The position numbers and the translations under genes are program-made. From NCBI GenBank assembly GCA_965230425.1, contig CBDDKW010000012.1, positions 173,325 through 237,324 on the forward strand: a stretch of DNA of 64,000 bases, written 5' to 3'. The DNA comes from CBDDKW01 sp965230425 (GTDB lineage: Bacteria; Pseudomonadota; Gammaproteobacteria; UBA1113). The notes beneath the pieces are model-generated. The model was not told the origin of the DNA. It made no database searches and was given only the letters and a program-made list of their open reading frames with translations. Below are positions 62,929 through 64,000 of the stretch, piece by piece (the stretch's first letter is position 1; each line of letters starts with the position of its first letter).

Positions 62929-64000
62929 CTACCAATCCTCACGCCCATTCACCCATACCTCATACCAAATAATGGCATTCAATACAGTCCACAAATGAAA
63001 GCTATAGCCTGTGCTTTTAACCATCTGATATTTAAGCATTTTTGTGAAATATTCGCGATCGAAGAAACCTTCTTTTACCAGTTCTGACTGTTCAAAGGCA
63101 TGCAAACAACGTTGACCGAATTTAGGATCTTGCAACCATTGCTCCATGGGGGCACCAAAGCCTTGTTTACGCCGATATAATAAATCTTCATCAACAAATG
63201 GCTCGGCAATTTTCTTCAATATATGTTTGCCAATACCATTACTTAACTTATAGCTTGGCGGTAAGCGCATGGCGAATTCAACTAACTCATGATCTAAAAA
63301 AGGCACTCGCGCTTCGATGGAATGGGCCATGGTCATTTTATCCACGCGCATGAGTAAATGCTCAGGCAAACGTAGCTTATGTTCTAAATAAGGAATTTGT
63401 TGCAGTATCGCTGGATCAGTTAATTGGCCTTGCAAAGGATCTAGATAATGACTAACAGTCTCGTGACTATCTAATTCTGAAAAGCTAGGTGGCAGTAATC
63501 CTGCAATCGGACAATCCATGGGTTGCTGAAATGGTGACAGGTCAGGTGTAAGCTGCTCTCGCAAATCATTCCACCAACAAACAGCACCACCCCAAAATAA
63601 GTGTTGACCTTTTCTGGCGCGTTGACGAATGGCGTGATCTTCGCCGGCTAATTTTTTAGTGAAACCACGCAACCAAGTGTTTAAGCTACGTTTACCCTGC
63701 AATGCCGGTTGATACACTGATTGATACTTATTACGATAATGTTCACACCACCAATAACCAAGAAAGTTTTCATCTGCACCTTCACCCACTTGTACAACGG
63801 TAGTGCCACTGTCTTTGACTAATTTTGCAAGAAAATAAAGTGGGATACAAACGTTATCGGCAATCGGCTCATCTTGATATTGAACTAATTGAGGTAAAAA
63901 ATTTAATACTTGCGCACTGGTGATTTTATCTTCGTGATGATGAGTTTGATAACGCTTGGCAATACGCTGTGCATGTTCGAATTCATTACTTACATCGTCG
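62929..64000 (-). CDS. Asparagine synthase (glutamine-hydrolysing) family protein, partial at window end
   Basis: The frame is open to the window edge, so the N-terminal glutaminase is missing. The visible synthetase domain has QYQDEPIADNVCIPLYFLAK, the pyrophosphate-region VVQVGEGADENFLGYWW (SGxGxDE loop as VGEGADE), LRLPEHLLMRVDKMTMAHSIEARVPFLDHELVEFA and RRKQGFGAPMEQWL. Members inside polysaccharide loci probably amidate sugars or lipids rather than make asparagine for growth. It lies 47 bases upstream of wzt and is likely the same operon. Confidence 0.88.
   Translation of the reverse strand, partial: DDVSNEFEHAQRIAKRYQTHHHEDKITSAQVLNFLPQLVQYQDEPIADNVCIPLYFLAKLVKDSGTTVVQVGEGADENFLGYWWCEHYRNKYQSVYQPALQGKRSLNTWLRGFTKKLAGEDHAIRQRARKGQHLFWGGAVCWWNDLREQLTPDLSPFQQPMDCPIAGLLPPSFSELDSHETVSHYLDPLQGQLTDPAILQQIPYLEHKLRLPEHLLMRVDKMTMAHSIEARVPFLDHELVEFAMRLPPSYKLSNGIGKHILKKIAEPFVDEDLLYRRKQGFGAPMEQWLQDPKFGQRCLHAFEQSELVKEGFFDREYFTKMLKYQMVKSTGYSFHLWTVLNAIIWYEVWVNGREDW

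Noticed and set aside
1..64000. tRNA and rRNA genes
   Set aside because: I looked for cloverleaf-like segments with TTCGA-type arms between genes and found none that I could support by eye.

Overview
The window looks like a chromosomal segment of a host-associated gammaproteobacterium, most likely of the order Legionellales (Coxiella/Legionella/Berkiella-like). Three things point there: housekeeping genes of gammaproteobacterial type, a complete mevalonate pathway for isoprenoids as known in Coxiella and Legionella, and several eukaryote-like proteins (OTU protease, ankyrin proteins, Fic) of the kind these intracellular bacteria send into host cells. Base composition is AT-rich. No database search was possible, so the taxonomic call is inference.

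Layout. 1-2.9 kb: the end of a DUF4143-type ATPase, a MITE-like palindromic element, a WaaP-type kinase, a 2H phosphoesterase and ferredoxin-NADP reductase. 3-8.6 kb: a Fic protein, then idi divergent from mvaA-mvaK1-mvaK2-mvaD. 8.7-16 kb: a lytic transglycosylase lipoprotein, an AAA ATPase divergent from an AlbA_2 regulator across a repeat-rich operator region, and three consecutive reading frames (OTU, Asn-Asp-Ser repeat, ankyrin) that may be one broken effector gene. 16-35 kb: glmS-glmU, atpIBEFHAGDC, parB-parA, rsmG and mnmG, the classical origin-proximal block. It is split between rsmG and mnmG by a PlsC acyltransferase, a membrane protein and an AbiE toxin-antitoxin cassette. That cassette is bounded by direct copies of the last 15 codons of mnmG. 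mnmG carries a one-base frameshift. An intact IS50/Tn5-like element follows, inserted into a dispersed palindromic repeat with a 9-bp target duplication.

36.8-48.5 kb: a candidate effector, an L,D-transpeptidase lipoprotein, a cysteine-synthase-like enzyme, and then a small-molecule locus. That locus has SbnA/SbnB-like enzymes for L-2,3-diaminopropionate, an LctP-type permease and a haem-oxygenase-like diiron oxidase, divergent from a variant peptide deformylase and a methyltransferase. A phosphoribosyltransferase behind a phased repeat array ends the region. 49-54.4 kb: a heparinase II/III protein and a 996-residue ankyrin protein with 138-bp tandem repeats.

54.8-64 kb: a tightly overlapping minus-strand operon: asparagine synthase, Wzt-type ABC ATPase, sulfotransferase-fold protein (frameshifted), CysC-like kinase, methyltransferase, PEP-synthase-like protein, class I glutamine amidotransferase, nucleotidyltransferase. 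The last five match, family for family, the Campylobacter jejuni Cj1415-Cj1420 genes that make the O-methyl phosphoramidate capsule modification (glutamine kinase, cytidylyltransferase, gamma-glutamyl-CDP-amidate hydrolase, CDP-amidate kinase, methyltransferase). I regard this as the most interesting system here: a predicted phosphoramidate decoration pathway coupled to polysaccharide export in a Legionellales-like bacterium.

Several genes are interrupted at homopolymer runs (mnmG, the sulfotransferase, the OTU/ankyrin region). From sequence alone I cannot tell gene decay, transcriptional slippage and sequencing error apart.
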